Assembly: GCA_048772705.1 (NCBI GenBank)
Contig: JBLWGC010000173.1
Location: 1 to 64,000 of the forward strand
Origin: Leidyana gryllorum EB-2025a
Lineage: Eukaryota > Apicomplexa
Reading direction: 5' to 3'
Length of the DNA: 64,000 nt
The translations under genes were made by a program, and so were the position numbers. The notes beneath the pieces are model-generated. The model did not search any database, was not told the DNA's origin, and saw only the letters and a program-made list of their open reading frames with translations. Of the stretch, positions 11,016 through 25,600 are shown one piece after another (positions within the stretch are counted from its first letter, which is position 1; each line of letters starts with the position of its first letter).

Positions 11016-13556
11016 ATGGCGAGTCGGATGCGTGATGACGTGAAGAAACGTCCGTTCCCCTCCGCCAATGATGCTCAGGTCCCGTTATTGGGCCGACTTC
11101 GCGACAACGCACAATATGGACAACAACAGCAACAACATTATCAACAGCAGTCACAGCAATATCAGAGGAACAAAGGTCGGTCTGGAAGTTTAGAATCGTA
11201 CAATGATGGTGCCGAAGAGAACCATCGTCCCTCCAACACGAACAATAACCAGGCAGCAAAGTATTACTCGCAGCGCCACTCTGCAGATGAAAACGTCGAC
11301 CCACAGTATAACCGACCCGTTCAATCCCAACACTCCAAGCGGGTCAAAGATGAACCACAGTCCCCACCCGTGAGTTTCCATACCAGCGACACACCAGTGT
11401 GCTGACACACCATTGTGTGCTGCCACACACACGCCAACTCCTTCTTTATTGTGCGTCTCTCATCAGGTGCCCGGAGACTCCAAACAAGGCGGTTTTATTC
11501 GCGGTGGTAACCAGCAGCAGCCTCCTGAGGCTCCACGAGGAGTGCATCGGACCTCAAGTTTGAGTCGACGATCTCAGGCTCCCCCCCAGCCTCCAGACAA
11601 CAGTAATCGGGCGCGAAGTCGTCAACCCGATGTCGACGGCCGGGAAGATCCACGATACAACGAGCGCGGGAGTCGACACGATCGAGGCGGCGGCAGCTCA
11701 GAGGACCCCCCGCCGGCGCGAGGAAGACGAGACTCGAGCATCAGCGCGCAGAACCGTCTTCAATCCCGCGACGGCGAAGCATTGTGAGTCAATTCAGTTC
11801 TCCTCTTTCATCGTTCCTCCCCTCTTTGTGCTCAGTGAGCGTAAAATCCGACAGATCCAATCCTTGGCGCCGCGTGTGAGCGACGAGGTACCCTCGGCGT
11901 CCACTTTGGAGAATCTGACAGAGTACGAGAGACGCGTTAAGTTGTTGGAGGAGAAGGAGGAGCTAATGTTACGGGAGATAAAGACGCGGACGACTGCTTT
12001 GCGTCAACGGGAGGCCGACTTGGAAGCTCAGATGGAAGAACTGCGGGAAAGAGACGACGCTCTGAAACGTCGACAACTTGAGTTGGAGAGTGAGATTGAA
12101 CGTCAGCGAAGCGAGTTGGCAGGTCAAGCGGAAGCGCAAAAGGCAATGTACAATAAGCAGACAGCCCGATTGGCGGCAGAGAGGGAACGTCTCCAGGCAG
12201 AACGCGCTGCGTTACGAGTGGAACAAGCGGAATTGTACAAACAGATCGAGAAGCTTAAGCTCGAACAAGAAGACTACGACAAACGGAACGGGGAATTGTT
12301 AGCGGCAACGGAATTGTTGGGGGTGAAACAGGCGAAGCTCGAAGAACGCATTGCCCATCAACGTGCAGTCGAGAAGGAAACGAAGCGGCGGATAAATGAG
12401 CTCCGACAGAAAGAGGACGAAGTGAAGCATATCTGCGACAAAGCAATGGAAGTCAACGAGCGGAAGGCGCTGGCAGATCGCATGCGGTCTGAAGCTCAAA
12501 AGGAGATGGCTGAGGCATTGGCTCTCAAGACTAAGGCGGCTGAGGAGATGGAAGACGCTAAGCGGATGCAGGCAGAGTATGGGAAACTCGTGGAGGTTCA
12601 CAATGAACTCGTGCAAGAGTTGGAACAGGAGCGTTCGGAGGTGGACAAACAATTGAAGGAGATCGAAGCGTCTCGAGAAGTCTTTGATCGGGAGGAAGCC
12701 GATCTGCAGATCGCCCGTCGCGACCTCCAAAAACAGGTTGACGATGCCGCGGTCGCTATTGCCAAACGTGACGAGAAACACCGCGAAGAATGGGACAAAT
12801 TAGAAGCCACGCGAGCCAAAGTCATCCAGATAACGCACGGCCTCCACGAGAAAATGGCTCAGTAAGTACCGATCTTTAGATCTGACAGCACTCACTCATC
12901 ACTGTATGTACAGCACGAGGGAAGACGCAGCCAGAATCCGCAAAGAGGCCCTCGATGAAGCCGAATCCACACTCCGCAAGGCTAAAGAAGACGCGCGGAA
13001 GATAAGGAGTGAGGCACACGAGCTCAGAAAGGAGATGGAGGCCCGAATGTCCGAAGAGGCACGACGGACGAGGGAACAGGCGCAAGCTCAGGCCGAGGAG
13101 TTCCGGAGACAGCTCATAGCAGAAGCTGAAGAAGAGGCTCAAAGACTCCGGGAGGACGCAGGAGCCCGCATGACTCAGCAGGAAGCCACGAGTCTCTCGT
13201 TGACCGAGAAGGAAAGGGAGTGAGTCTCGTCTCCGTCGCAATAATCCAAAGCACACTCTCTCCTCTCACAGATTGCGGGAAAAGGAGTTCAAGTTGAACG
13301 CGACCCAACAGCTCTTACAGAAACAACAAGAAGACATGGAGAAGGAGTTGGTGGCCAGACGCCGACAACAGGATCAGGATCTCGCACAACAGGCAGTGGA
13401 ACTCAGAAGCAAAGAACGGGAACTGGATGAGACTCACGAGGAACTCCGCAAGTTGGAGAGATGGCTCGAGGATCGAAGAGAACGACTGGACGAAGAGGAA
13501 ATGGGACTGAAGGAAAAGGCTGACGATCTCGAGAAACGAAATGGTAAGTGATCATC

Positions 13557-13621
<65 letters not shown>

Positions 13622-16600
13622 TGGTGTCATTCTCTCTCGTAGATATTCTGACTGCCGAGATGGAGAGGCTTCACCGCCGAGACGAAGTCCACACCAAAAC
13701 GATCGAAGAGAAGCTCGAGCGACTGAAAAAGTGGTCTGAGGAGTTGTCACAGCGAGAGGCCGAGTTGGGTGCCATCCCGCCGCCCGAGTTGCAGAAGGGG
13801 ATCCACATCCAAGAGAACTATGAGCAGGAGTTCGCCGGAATGCAGGCCATCATCGCCAAGACGGTCGAGGCTGAGAAACGAGGACGCGGAGGGGTAAGTC
13901 TGAATCGCTTTGCCCTCTTTGATCACATCCAACACAGGGAGACGAGCGAAAGACGTCAAGTTATCTGCCCATCGATCCGAATGACAAGTCGATAAAAGCA
14001 GTGTTGGCGAACCGGCCCGCGTGGCGGTCTTCGCAGAGGGCGACCGCTCAACATATGGAAAGGATGCAACAACGTCGCAGTGCCTCTCTCACTCGACAGA
14101 ATAGCATCAACAATAAGGCTCCGATCCGTATACAGTTGCCGGAAGCTCAAACGGTCCACCTCGGTGTCATGGACGACGCTCAGTTGGACGAAGCCGCCCA
14201 ACAAGTGGCAGCCGAAGCCTCAGAGCCCCTTGTCAGCAGCAGTGTGGTGAATAGACTCAATGCTGCTCAGCCTCAAATGAATCCGGGACGCCCGCCCAAT
14301 GAGGTCGTTCAAGTCGAGGATGAAGACGATTTGAGGAATAGCCGAACGGACGCCGGAACCGGTGGCCTTCATCAGGTCCAAAGGGAAACCTTCGGACAGA
14401 ATTACGGACTTGACGACCGCACTGACTCAGTACAGGTCCTCGAGCCTCGAGAGCAGCAGCAGGATGAGATGTACCACAATCCCAGTGGAGGATCCTCTCA
14501 ATATGCGCAGACCCGTGACTTTGAGTTACTGGGTGTGAGTGGTGGTCAAGAACGGCACGACGACTATAGCGCAGGATCTACGGGTGGATATCAGATTGGA
14601 AGCCGTGAGGCATCTGTCCGAGATCAGATGCAATCCCAATATGGTGGAGGGGACGAGCGATCGCATCGTGAGGAGCAGGCTGCGACGAGTGCTGAGGTGG
14701 ATGATGGCAACGCGCACTATGATAATCAAGTTTGGGCGAATGAAGAGGGTGCTGAGGGATGTGACGAGATGCCAAGCAGTGAGCAACACTTTGCTGACGG
14801 GAATTTGAGGATGCAAGGAGACAACGGAGGTCAGCAGGAAGATGAAGCTGGAATGGATCTTCGGAGCGAACGACCGAGTAGCGCATCTCAGGACATGGCT
14901 GGCCAACAACAGTATTCTTCCAATCCGACATCGTACTATGAGCCCCACAACCAGTATGAGAGCGGAAGGGACTCTGAACACGGTATGACATCAGATGTAT
15001 TCGCACACACACTATAGACGCACGTCGACCAGAAGAATACGGATATGGTGCTGAATATGGAGAGTCCCGACCTCATTCGGCGGAGGCCGAAGGCCCATTC
15101 TACCCCGTACAAGGCGAGTCTGGTAACAACAACCAAGACGGTCTTGCTCCTAATTATCAGGTAACGCGACTTCCCAAAGTCATGAGCGATGCCTACAAGA
15201 AGGCTTATCAGAATCAAATCCTGCCCTCCAGCAACAAGCAACCCCCCCATGGCTTCAACAGCAAGATACCAACACATTGCAGAACCGACCCCAAGCCACC
15301 GCCGCGACCCGAGGAGGACCCGGAGGACCCGCCGGACAATTCATACCAACCCAACCAAGGGGGAGAGCAGTACCGCTCGGGCAAGGGTTTGGGAGGCCAA
15401 CAATCCAACAAGAATGACGGGCGGTTTTATCAATCGTCCTCCCAATCTCAACAGCCGCCTCAATCGCAATATCAGCAACAAATGTCTAACTCCAACACCC
15501 AACAGCCTCCCCCACCACCGCAAGTGCCATATCAGCCGCCACCCCAACAAATGTCTTACTCCAACACCCAACAGCCTCCCCCGCCACCGCAAGTGCCATA
15601 TCAGCCGCCACCCCAACAAATGTCTAACTCCAACACCCAACAGCCTCCCCCACCACCGCAAGTGCCGTATCAGCCGCCACCCCAACAACAATATTTCCAA
15701 CCGCTGCCACAATATCCTCAGCAACCACAGCAACTACAGCAGCAGCAATATTATCAAGTGACATATCAGCTGTCACCTCAACAACAATATTCCCAACCGC
15801 TGCTACAATATCCTCCGCAGCAGCAGCAATATTATATAGTGCCATCTCAACCGCCATGTCAGCCCCAGCAACAGTATCGGCTATACCGGCAACCTTCACA
15901 GCATCCGCCTTCACCACCCCTACCGCCGCTACCGCCGCCAGCACCGCTTCCTCCAGCTGAAGAGTCTTTGCCAGTGGAATCACAAGAATCAGCGTGTGCG
16001 TCGAGTTCGCAAAGTAGGTGGGATGCTTCTGCTACGGAAACGCGTGCGAAATCCGGCGAAACTGAGCCCAGCAATCCAAACTTCCCCAATATTGCTCGTT
16101 TCATCCGAGCGTATGCACTGTCGCACCTGGAATTCGTGAGTATTGTTGAAAATATTCTGGGCACCCGCAGACGCGGAAACACTTGGTACAAAGTGTTCGG
16201 ACCGAAAGGAAGACTGAAGCAGTTCGTCCACAATATCACCCAAGATTTGCGCACCCGACCCAAATTCAATCTGGCCGATGCACGTGCATACTCTGCCAAG
16301 AGACTGGAGGAGCGATTGGTCAAAGCTCCTGGAGAAATAGATCTTACGATTCCGCCGTGGAACGCCACAGTCAGCGAAGCCTCCTCTGTGGCTCCAGCTT
16401 TGCAGCACCCGGATGATGAGTGTCTTCATCATGACACTGAATTACGCAAGAAGCCGTCCAACAAGTTCCCTATGGAGTACTACGACGAAGTTGTGGGGGA
16501 AGACAAGAACGTCTTTGCCTGGCTATGCAGCCCGTTCGAAGAGTGGCGTGTCTGTTCACTGGCTGGTTTATTCAGCGAGCCGAGTGAAACTGAGCTTTGC

Positions 16601-19600
16601 CACGAGTCTCCTGATCCTCGGCTCGGGTTTCATGGCTACTTACTAACACCGCCCCGTCGAGTGCCGAACGGATATGTGCGTGTGAGTCCCAGACCCTGTG
16701 ACCCGGGACTGCGTCCAGAGCGCGTCAACGAATTCGGACCGTTTCAAATCGGTGCTAAATTCATCATCCGGAAGTCTTGTCGGCCCTGTCCCTACGTATT
16801 TACTCTGTACGCCTCAATTGGGCAGAAGATCCTGGACCTGATCCGCAACGACTATCCGGATCAGCCCATTGAGTATCAGGAGCTTCGCAGGGAACAGCGG
16901 ACAGCCGTTGATGCGTGCATCCACCTCAAGTATCTGACAGCTATAAAGTTTGCTGATCCGGACCACAAAATCGAGTTGGTTGAGAGTCTCATTCGTCAAG
17001 GTTTCGAGGAAGATGTAGTCACCAGCGACCACGGGAGCCGCGAGATTCTGATGGAGCGAATATTGGCCGGTCTCGAAAAGATGTACGACGCGAGTGTCCT
17101 CGTCCTACCACCTTTGCCCACGCCAACAACTCTTCTGAGAGACGTTGCCATACAGGAATGGGGATCAGAGCCGATGATCAAATGTGACCACATCTGCTAC
17201 GATACGCCCGAGAACACTCCGCCAAAGGTTCCCAGGCTCGTCCTCCAAGACTTTGTTCCGGTCGAAGATCCGACTTCCGAGTTTGGGGTGACACGCCCAG
17301 CAACACCTGTGGTGAAGAAGCTACCCATCCGACCCCGAGGACGCGGCAACCAGTATGATATTATGGTTGAGGAAGCCAAACACATCGTTATGGGCATTCG
17401 GGGGCTGAGAACTATGGCCAACATACAAAGCCAAGAACATCGAGACTTAGTCAGAGCGGCTGTTATCATACTCCATGCCCGGGCGGCGTTCTGTAAGGAT
17501 AATGACGAACTGGACTACGACGCTATGTGTCAACTGACCAATGCCCCGCCCAGCAGCACCCCGCTGGAGGCGTTTAAATTGCAGGAGCCCATTATAATCC
17601 CCGCCATAGAGTTTGCGATGGCCAGACACCTCTTGTTGCCGGGCCCGGATGACGATCTCTCGGCACTGGTGCGCAACGAGCCCCCCCACGTCATGACCAC
17701 TGGCAAACGGTTACGACAGGGAATCCTGACTCAGCGAGGAGAACCCGAAAACGTCCCCTATCATCGTGTCAGAAAGGTCACAGTGCCTCGTAGCTCTGAA
17801 CTCCAGCCGTCGTCTGCTCGGTCATCCCTGACTACAAGTTCTCCGGTCGCTCCCTCGAGTCCGGATCCGGATCCGGAGGCACAGCCTCATGATGTCGGCA
17901 AGGAATGTCTGGGCAGACTACAGGCCCGTTTGGCAATCCGACGGACAGGTCCTTCGTGGCGGGAGGGCTTACGGATCAGATCCACCACATCTGGACTAGG
18001 CGGCCTGGCGAGTAGGAGTCATACTCCCACTCACCGGTCCCTACGATCCAATACGGCTTTCGATCCCTCAGACAAATTTGTTCGAGGGCTCTATGATGTT
18101 GAAGTTGAGCGACAATCTCCTATGGGGGTGGACGAAGTCAGCGACGTGGAGAACCGATCAGAACTGTATTCTGCAATTGAGAAGGTCGGAGTTTTGACCC
18201 GGGAGCAGGTCAATGACCCATTGTGCTCTGATGAGAGGATTCCATGGATGCTCTCGGACTACTTTGGGCCCGAACACAATGACTCCGGCCACCGTCGAAC
18301 GACAAACGCGCCCCCTCCGCGCCCCGCAGTCGCATTACTCGACAGTCCGACAGTATTTGAACTCGCCGAGGAGTTCCAAGCGGAGGGTCTGACTCGTACT
18401 CGGTCCATTTATTCGGATTCTGAGGAGTCTCGTTCCTCCACCCAAATACTGAGGCGTCAGGTGCCAAAGGCACTGAGTCGTCGGATGCGAAAGGCGGTCG
18501 CTGTCGCAAAAGCAGCAGATCGGAATCCAGTGGTCCGAGTTGAGAAAGTTTTCGCGAGCAGAAGGGCTGTTGGACCCGATCTGGCGAACGCCGATCTGAT
18601 GTCGATCATCTTCAAGTACGAAAAAGAACCGGAGAGGTGTGCGCCCATCGAACGTGTGGCTCTGTTCGGAGTTCGAGCTCGTTTCGTCAGTGTGTGGCTG
18701 GAACAACCCAAGACACTCCCCAAGATGCCCAAGAGAGACACAGACCAAGGAGCTGAGGAACCCGAACTGATTATTGCAGAGAATCCACAAAAGGCTTTGG
18801 AGCACATCCCTCATGTCACTCCGAGCATAGTGATGCGAATGGGGGACTACCCAATTGTGATGCAATACAAGTGGGATGAAGAGACAATGGAGGGGGTTCG
18901 CACCGGTGAGATAACGGACCCGCCTGGAGGTTACCCCGTGCCCGACATTGTACCTAAGGCATATCCGAAACCGAGATGGCCTTTCCAAATGCTCCCGTCG
19001 GCCTCGGATAACGAGGAGACGCGGCAACAGAAGATGCAATATTTGGAGGCGCTGAGGCAGAAACGTATCGAGAGGGAAAGCAACAAGATTAGATCGATGG
19101 GCGACACTACCGAGTGTGTTGGTCCGACGATCGTCGTTCTCCCTGACTACGATCAACTCTCGGCTGCCGATCGCAAGTTGCTTCCAGAGTCTCCTGACTA
19201 CAAATGTGGGGCCTACTTTGCGGGCGGACTGGCTCCAGTCCGATGGGTCGCCAAGTGTTTGCCGAAGCCGGAGCAGTCCCCGTGGGCAACGGCCATTCTG
19301 GGATTGATCCGCAAACGGGAGAAGGAATGGACGAATTATAGATACGACCGAGACGGTTTGGCCGCAATCGCAGGCACCGAGACGGGACCAGTTGAAGACG
19401 AATCCGAGCCGCAACACAGAGGAGTGATTTGTCCGGAGCCTCTGCCATACGATTGGCTGGTGAGTCATTGCTGCAGCTTACGGTTCCTGGAGCATCTTGA
19501 CAATCCGATGGTTTCGCGTGCCGTACTGTACCGTATTCAGAAGATGGAACGAGTGTTAATTGCGAGTATTGCACTCATAGTGCGCGTTCTGTGTACGCGA

Positions 19601-22600
19601 TTCGGAGAAGGGCGACCTAACGAGGTGTCGGAGATCGTTCGGGACAGTGTGCTCAAAGATAAAGAGGGCCCTCAAGACGAAGACTGGCGATCGTTGGTCC
19701 GTCGATTACTGCCCATTCTCCAAGCGACACCTCTGGAGGAGTCGGGAACCGTTCCGTTTGAACGAGGGAAGACGCGAGTGTCATTCGAGGACCTTCAACT
19801 GGCATTCGATATCGTTGAGACGGAGTTGGGTATCCAGCACCTCGCCGAAAGCGAAGAAGCCGACGCCTTTGTTGAGATGCATTTGACCAAATTGGAACTC
19901 ATCAACGCTTGGATGATTCTACGGAATGGTTACATTGAAGCTTTGGTGCCGATTTTGCGAGTTGCTCACCTCGAAGCTGCCTTGGATCACGAAGATTTCT
20001 GTCAGTACTATTTGGACTCCAAGCCTCCATCACAGCAGTGCAGAGGATTCACTGCTGACTACAAAGAGGTGAAGCGATGGGCTGACGACAGTGTGCCGTT
20101 GATCGCCAGCGAAGTGCCGAGGGCGGGTTTCGAGTGGATCCGCAAGAAAGTCGTGACTCACGCGACCTTCAAATCTGCACTGGAACGCGACCAGTCGTGT
20201 CCACGCTACATTTACACTCTCCAGGGATCTCTGGTCCGCTTCATAGCAACGCGTCTCCTTATTCAACTCAGTGGAGATTGCCGCGACAACTTTTACACAG
20301 TGGAGACTGCGGACCTGTTGGTGGAAGGGGCGAAGGAGTTTGTGGACACATACCGCGAACTGCTCTTCCACCCCGGTAGGGTGGCCAAACATATGGAATT
20401 CTACCACAATGAGCGTCTCGAGTACTTCAAACTCTGTCCGGCTCCGTTCGCGCGAATCAGATTAGCGGCCTGCAAGAGGGCCGTCACCGAGATGGCCAGG
20501 AGACAAGCGCCTCCGCTCGCTGGACGTGCTGAGCAGAGCTCTCATCCGGTGTCTCGAACCAGTGAGTTGTCTCGAGCGCATACACGAGACTCCAGTGGGC
20601 AAGAGGCAGCCTCCCACGCTCGAAAGTCACTGGAACCTCCTGCTGCTGCCGGTGATCGCTCAGCTTCACGACCGGCGAGTGCCTACGTGCTGATGAGAGA
20701 CAGTAACACTGTTGATTTCCTCCTTCAGTCTGACTCCGACAGCGATATGTCAGAGGAGGAGATCTCAGTCGACGACCGCCAGAACGACGACCCGCTGAGC
20801 AGAACCATTACTTCCATAGCGAGTCCTCTGCTGGGCGGAAGGGTCTCGAATGAGGTGTCGGACTGTGAGCAGAGCAAAGGTCGCCCAGGAGACACGGCGA
20901 GCCCAGTTCCCCCGGTTGTGGACCGAAGCGAACCGCCCCTCAAGCTGCCCTCACCCGACAGTGAGTTGGCAAAGAAGTTCGAGGTGATCAGGCGGCCGAG
21001 CACTCTGTCCTATCAACGGTCTCAGGACGCCGTCATCTCCCGCTCAAACAGTAACACCCTCGTCAAGACCGGCTCGCTTCCCGGAAGCGCCGAGATCTCG
21101 ACTATGGAAAAGACGGCGACACCTGTCACCCAAACGTGGTCTCGCGAACAGGCGTCTTCTGGAACTCCAAAGACGGCTGAATACGTCGTCGGGACAAAGC
21201 CTAAATTGGTGACCGAAAGTGGTCCTCCACGAAGTGCGGTTGTCGAGACTCAGCCGCCGGCAGCCGATCAGAAAGAGGCGGCCCAGACAGACTGGGTGAC
21301 GACAATGATTGATCTTCAGCGGAAGCTTATGTCGGGAGCTCTGAGTCGTCCGGTCTATGAGAAGACGAGATGGAGTGTCCTGAAGCCCTACTTTGACTTC
21401 CCGGCTCAGCCCCCTCCGGCCGCCTTCCGGCGAGTGGATGGGACTCGAGGCTCTGAGTTCCCCACCCAAGCGGTCCAAGAGAGAACTCAATATGAAGAGA
21501 GCATCTTTAAGCTGTTGTGGAGAGACGCGAAGGGTACTCTGCGCTTCAACGAGCCGGCGCGCGACTCCATTACCGAATGGCCGGAGGAGGATGAGATACC
21601 ATCCTACCCCACCTCCCTCCAGGCGTGTATAATGTTCATCGAGGGGATAGTGTTCATCTACAATCTGCACGTGGACCAGAAGGAATGGGCCAATCCCCAG
21701 CAGAAGGCCCATCAGCGACTGCGGTCTTACACCCCGATGATCTCCACCTACGTGGATCAAGCGGCAGAGCTTTTCGGACGGTACTTCTCGGACAGCATCA
21801 AGACGATATGGAGTGCGCGGGCCGACGTACCTACGACGGACCCCACGCCAATGATCACACCGCAAGAAACATTGATAACGCCGCAACCCTCTATCCAGCA
21901 GGCCGCTGCGGGACCCAATGACAGCAGACCGCCGTCGGCTCCGACACCCGGCAGCAAGGGGAAATCTCAAGAAGGGCACCGCCCTTCGCTCACCTCTTCG
22001 CCCCAATCGGCTCAGCGATTCCTGCGGACCACAAGCGGTCCCCAGGAGCCTTCGGGTAGTCACACAACGCCTGCGGTGATGAGTGACAGCACCAACTTTG
22101 GAACCATTCGATCGCAACTGTATAAACAGGGAGGTCGACCCAAAGAGACTCAGCCTTCTACGCAATCGAGTCCTCAGGACTCCCCACAAACGACACCGGC
22201 TGATCCGGCCCGGGCAGGCGGCGGCGGGTCGCGACCCACAAGTGGGGCTGACTCCAAGTTGGGCCGATCGTTTGGCCACTTTAGGAATTTCCTGATGAAA
22301 TCGTCGTCCGCGAGTCAGCGAACAGATTGGTCCAAACTGCCTCAGCCTGAGCCTCGGCAGGATGATCGGAACCCACTGCTATTTAGTCGGAGCCAAAGTC
22401 GCAGCTCCGCGGCTGAAACTCCCGACAATAAGTCTGTTGCTCCCCCCGCCAATAAGACTATTGCTCCCCCCGCCAATAAGACTATTGCTCCCCCCGCCAA
22501 TAAGACTATTGCTCCCCCCGCCAATAAGACTGTTGCTCCCCCCGCCTCCATCCCGAATCCACCGGATCCCCGCCTCCAAGTGGCCAGCGATAAAATGGTC

Positions 22601-25600
22601 CGGAGGGAAATGCTTCACTTTAATCCGTCTCCGCAGAATCGTGAAGCGGCGACGACGAAAAGTGCGAACAGTGAGGGCGTCGGTCAACAGAGTTCCCAAA
22701 CCCTCGCTGGCGGACTCGGGACCAATGTGACTCGGGAGAGCATTCCAAAGGCTCCTTCGAACAGATTCATGGGAATCCGAAGAGACAGTTATGACGGCCC
22801 TCTGTCAGCGACGCAGCTGGCGACTGCAATGCTGCAGAGAGTACGGAGTGACTCGTCCAACTCGCTGCGTCATCAGGTAAGCACCTTAGGTGGCGACTGA
22901 TTAGTGGTGCCCCTAACCCAACAATTGCCGGAAGATAATCCACAGAGCAGACCTCCCTCTGACCACTGCAAGTCATCATTTCCAGTGACGGACTCGGAAA
23001 TCAATGGTCGGGAGAGTGTCGGTGTCGTTGTCAAGTGTGGTAACCTTGACGAGGCTATGGACGCATTGGTGAATCACTTTGTCTTTCAATGGATAGCCTG
23101 TCGAGTTCAGGACTCAGCAGTCCTCGACCTCTTCTGGCAGATTCAGGACAACGAGTTGTTAAGTTGTGCGCGCTCTCTGTTGTTCAAACGGTGCAGAGGC
23201 GACTCTCTGATCGATGCGATCCCCAAACCGTCTCGCTGGGACGGTAGTGACTTCATCGATCTCTTCGCGTCTTTGGGTCAGGAATTCGTCATCGATGAGT
23301 GTCTCAAAGCCTATGCCCGCACAAAACATTTGGAACGACTCTGCACAGTGCAACTCGAAGACTGGCTCGACGCCTGTACCCTCGGAGACCGCAATGGGGT
23401 CGCTGGAGGATGGGTAAATGTCTTGATGGAGACGAGCAGTACTCAGCCTCGCTCGCCGATCCCTCCAGTGTTCCGCGCCATTTACGCTTATTCTCTCATA
23501 CTCACTCGAGTCGTCCACCGCGGAGGTGTGCTGACCGAAAGAATTCTCGAACGCGTCCGACCGGAGAGTCGCGAAACAATGTTAAGCAATATGAGGAACA
23601 TTGAGGAGAGAATCGACGATACCCTATTCGACGCTTCGTTCCTCATCGAGGATCAACACACTCTGCAGCAGCAGGGAGCCTTTGTGCCCAAAGATGGCTC
23701 CCGAACCGATTCTGCAATGCTCACCTTCCGACACGACTTCAATAAGCCCACCGCGGCCAATGTACGGAGAATTGAACATGGCATCATAAACACTCGCACT
23801 GCCACCTCACACTCTGTTGCCACAATCGCTTCTGATTATGCAGTGGTCGACGAGCTCAGTGTGGACGACCTCTTCTCGTGGTACCACGCGCCTGCAGTCA
23901 ATGACATACTCAGACTCATCGCCGAACTCGAGAAACCCAGAAACACACCGCCATCAAAAGAAAATCCGCCTTCCGCTCTATGGCCGCCTCTCTCAGTCGA
24001 GACAAAGTCGCCCGCTACTGTGAAACGGAATGACACTCCTTCGGCGGGCAACAAGGATCCACGCGTTCGAGACCCTCAGGACGTGGAGCTTCCGCGCGCG
24101 ACACCAGCGGCTGCACCGTCGGACGGCGAGGAGTCGTCGTCGTCTCACTCGTCGTCGCCGCATAGGGGAGGAGCGCCAGTGGGCGTCGCCCAACCCAAAC
24201 GCCGCCGGAAGCGCCACAATCGCAAACACCGCTACAGATCTCGATCCAAACACTCGCAACAGCCGTCAAACCCTCCCCCGCCGTCGCAACAGCCGTCAAA
24301 CCCGCCCCCGCCCCCGCCGGCTCAGCCACAAAGCAATAATAAGAGAAGGATGAGTGAGACGAAGCGAAAAGCCCCTCATAACCCCCCGGTTGAGAAGCCT
24401 TCCAGCTGTCGGTTGACCGCTGAGGAGTACGAAGATGGACGACGAAGGCTCCCTTTACGTCGGGGACGAAGCGATCGCGCGCCTTCTGAGGAGATTGTTC
24501 AGCGTCGAATGATAGTTATGAGTGCCGGACTCAACATACCGCTGTACCCATCGGGATGTTACGAGTGGATGAAACAGTCTAAGCGAAGGCCGAATGAGAT
24601 CCAGTTGACTCTGGGGTGTGATGGCGAAGCAATGATCCTATACGATCATTTGAATCGGGTCTACGCTCTTCCGTTCTACGAAAACTGTCCTCCCTATCGA
24701 CCTAAGGCCCAACTGTGCCATCAACTGCCCAAAGGGGACCCGTTCTCGTGGTGGCCGGTGATTTTGGGCTCTCATCGACAGGAGACACCGCTGGATTACA
24801 ACTTTGTCGAAACGTTGGTACCCGCGGAATACAGAATGAGACAAGTCGCGGCCAAACTGTTCCCTCAGCGCTCCTCGGAGGAGACGTACATTCCCGTTCT
24901 GCCCAAATTCCGTCTCTCTGCCCCACGCCCAACCACTGCTGCCGAAGTGTCTGACTCGCCCGTGTGCTCTCTGCCGACGAGGCCCCGCTTCGCCAGTGCT
25001 ATGGCACAAAGGGCGTCTCCGGTTCAAAGCCGCGAATACGTTCCGCGGTTCCGGCAAACCGAGAACTGTACAGACTCTCAGATACCCACAATGGTCTCTC
25101 GACTCGTTCCGAAACCGAAGCGCAGAGATGTGCAACGATCACAGATGCGTGTTATAACTCCCAAAGCCGCTCAACAGAAGCGACACAGCTCGCCAGAGCG
25201 ACTGCAATTTCAAACTCCGCTTCCACCTCCCACAGCGGGCCAGCGATTGCCCGCGGCGGGTGCACTGGCCCGAATGCATCAAGTGAAAGAAGAAGAGGAG
25301 ACGACGCATTCGTCGTCTCCGGGACAGTGCGATGGAGAAGAGATGATGAACGGCTTCTCATCTCCACTCTCCATTGTGTCGAGCGGTCATAGTGACAGTG
25401 CAGAAGACAGAGTCACCAGTATGTTGCAGCCTCTCCACCCGGCCGACCGACGACAAGATACAGCGGTATTCGACGACTTCCAGACGCCCGCTCTCGCTAT
25501 GGGACATCGTGAGAGGTGGAGTGGACAGACGGAGATGCAGACGCAGATGCAGCCTCAGCCTCAGACGCAGCCTCAGCCTCAGCCGCAGCCTCAGCTGCCC

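Noticed and set aside
15182-15220. Possible separate gene start at ATG 15182
   Set aside because: The frame continues upstream without a stop through 15018 and joins exon 7 in phase, so no separate gene is needed.
18335-19468. Long minus-strand frame (377 aa) inside the giant gene
   Set aside because: Antisense shadow of exon 8; composition is Arg/Leu/His-rich without motifs, and the plus strand is open for 7.9 kb.
21044-22279. Long minus-strand frame (411 aa) inside the giant gene
   Set aside because: Also antisense to exon 8, with an Arg-rich composition typical of a shadow frame.
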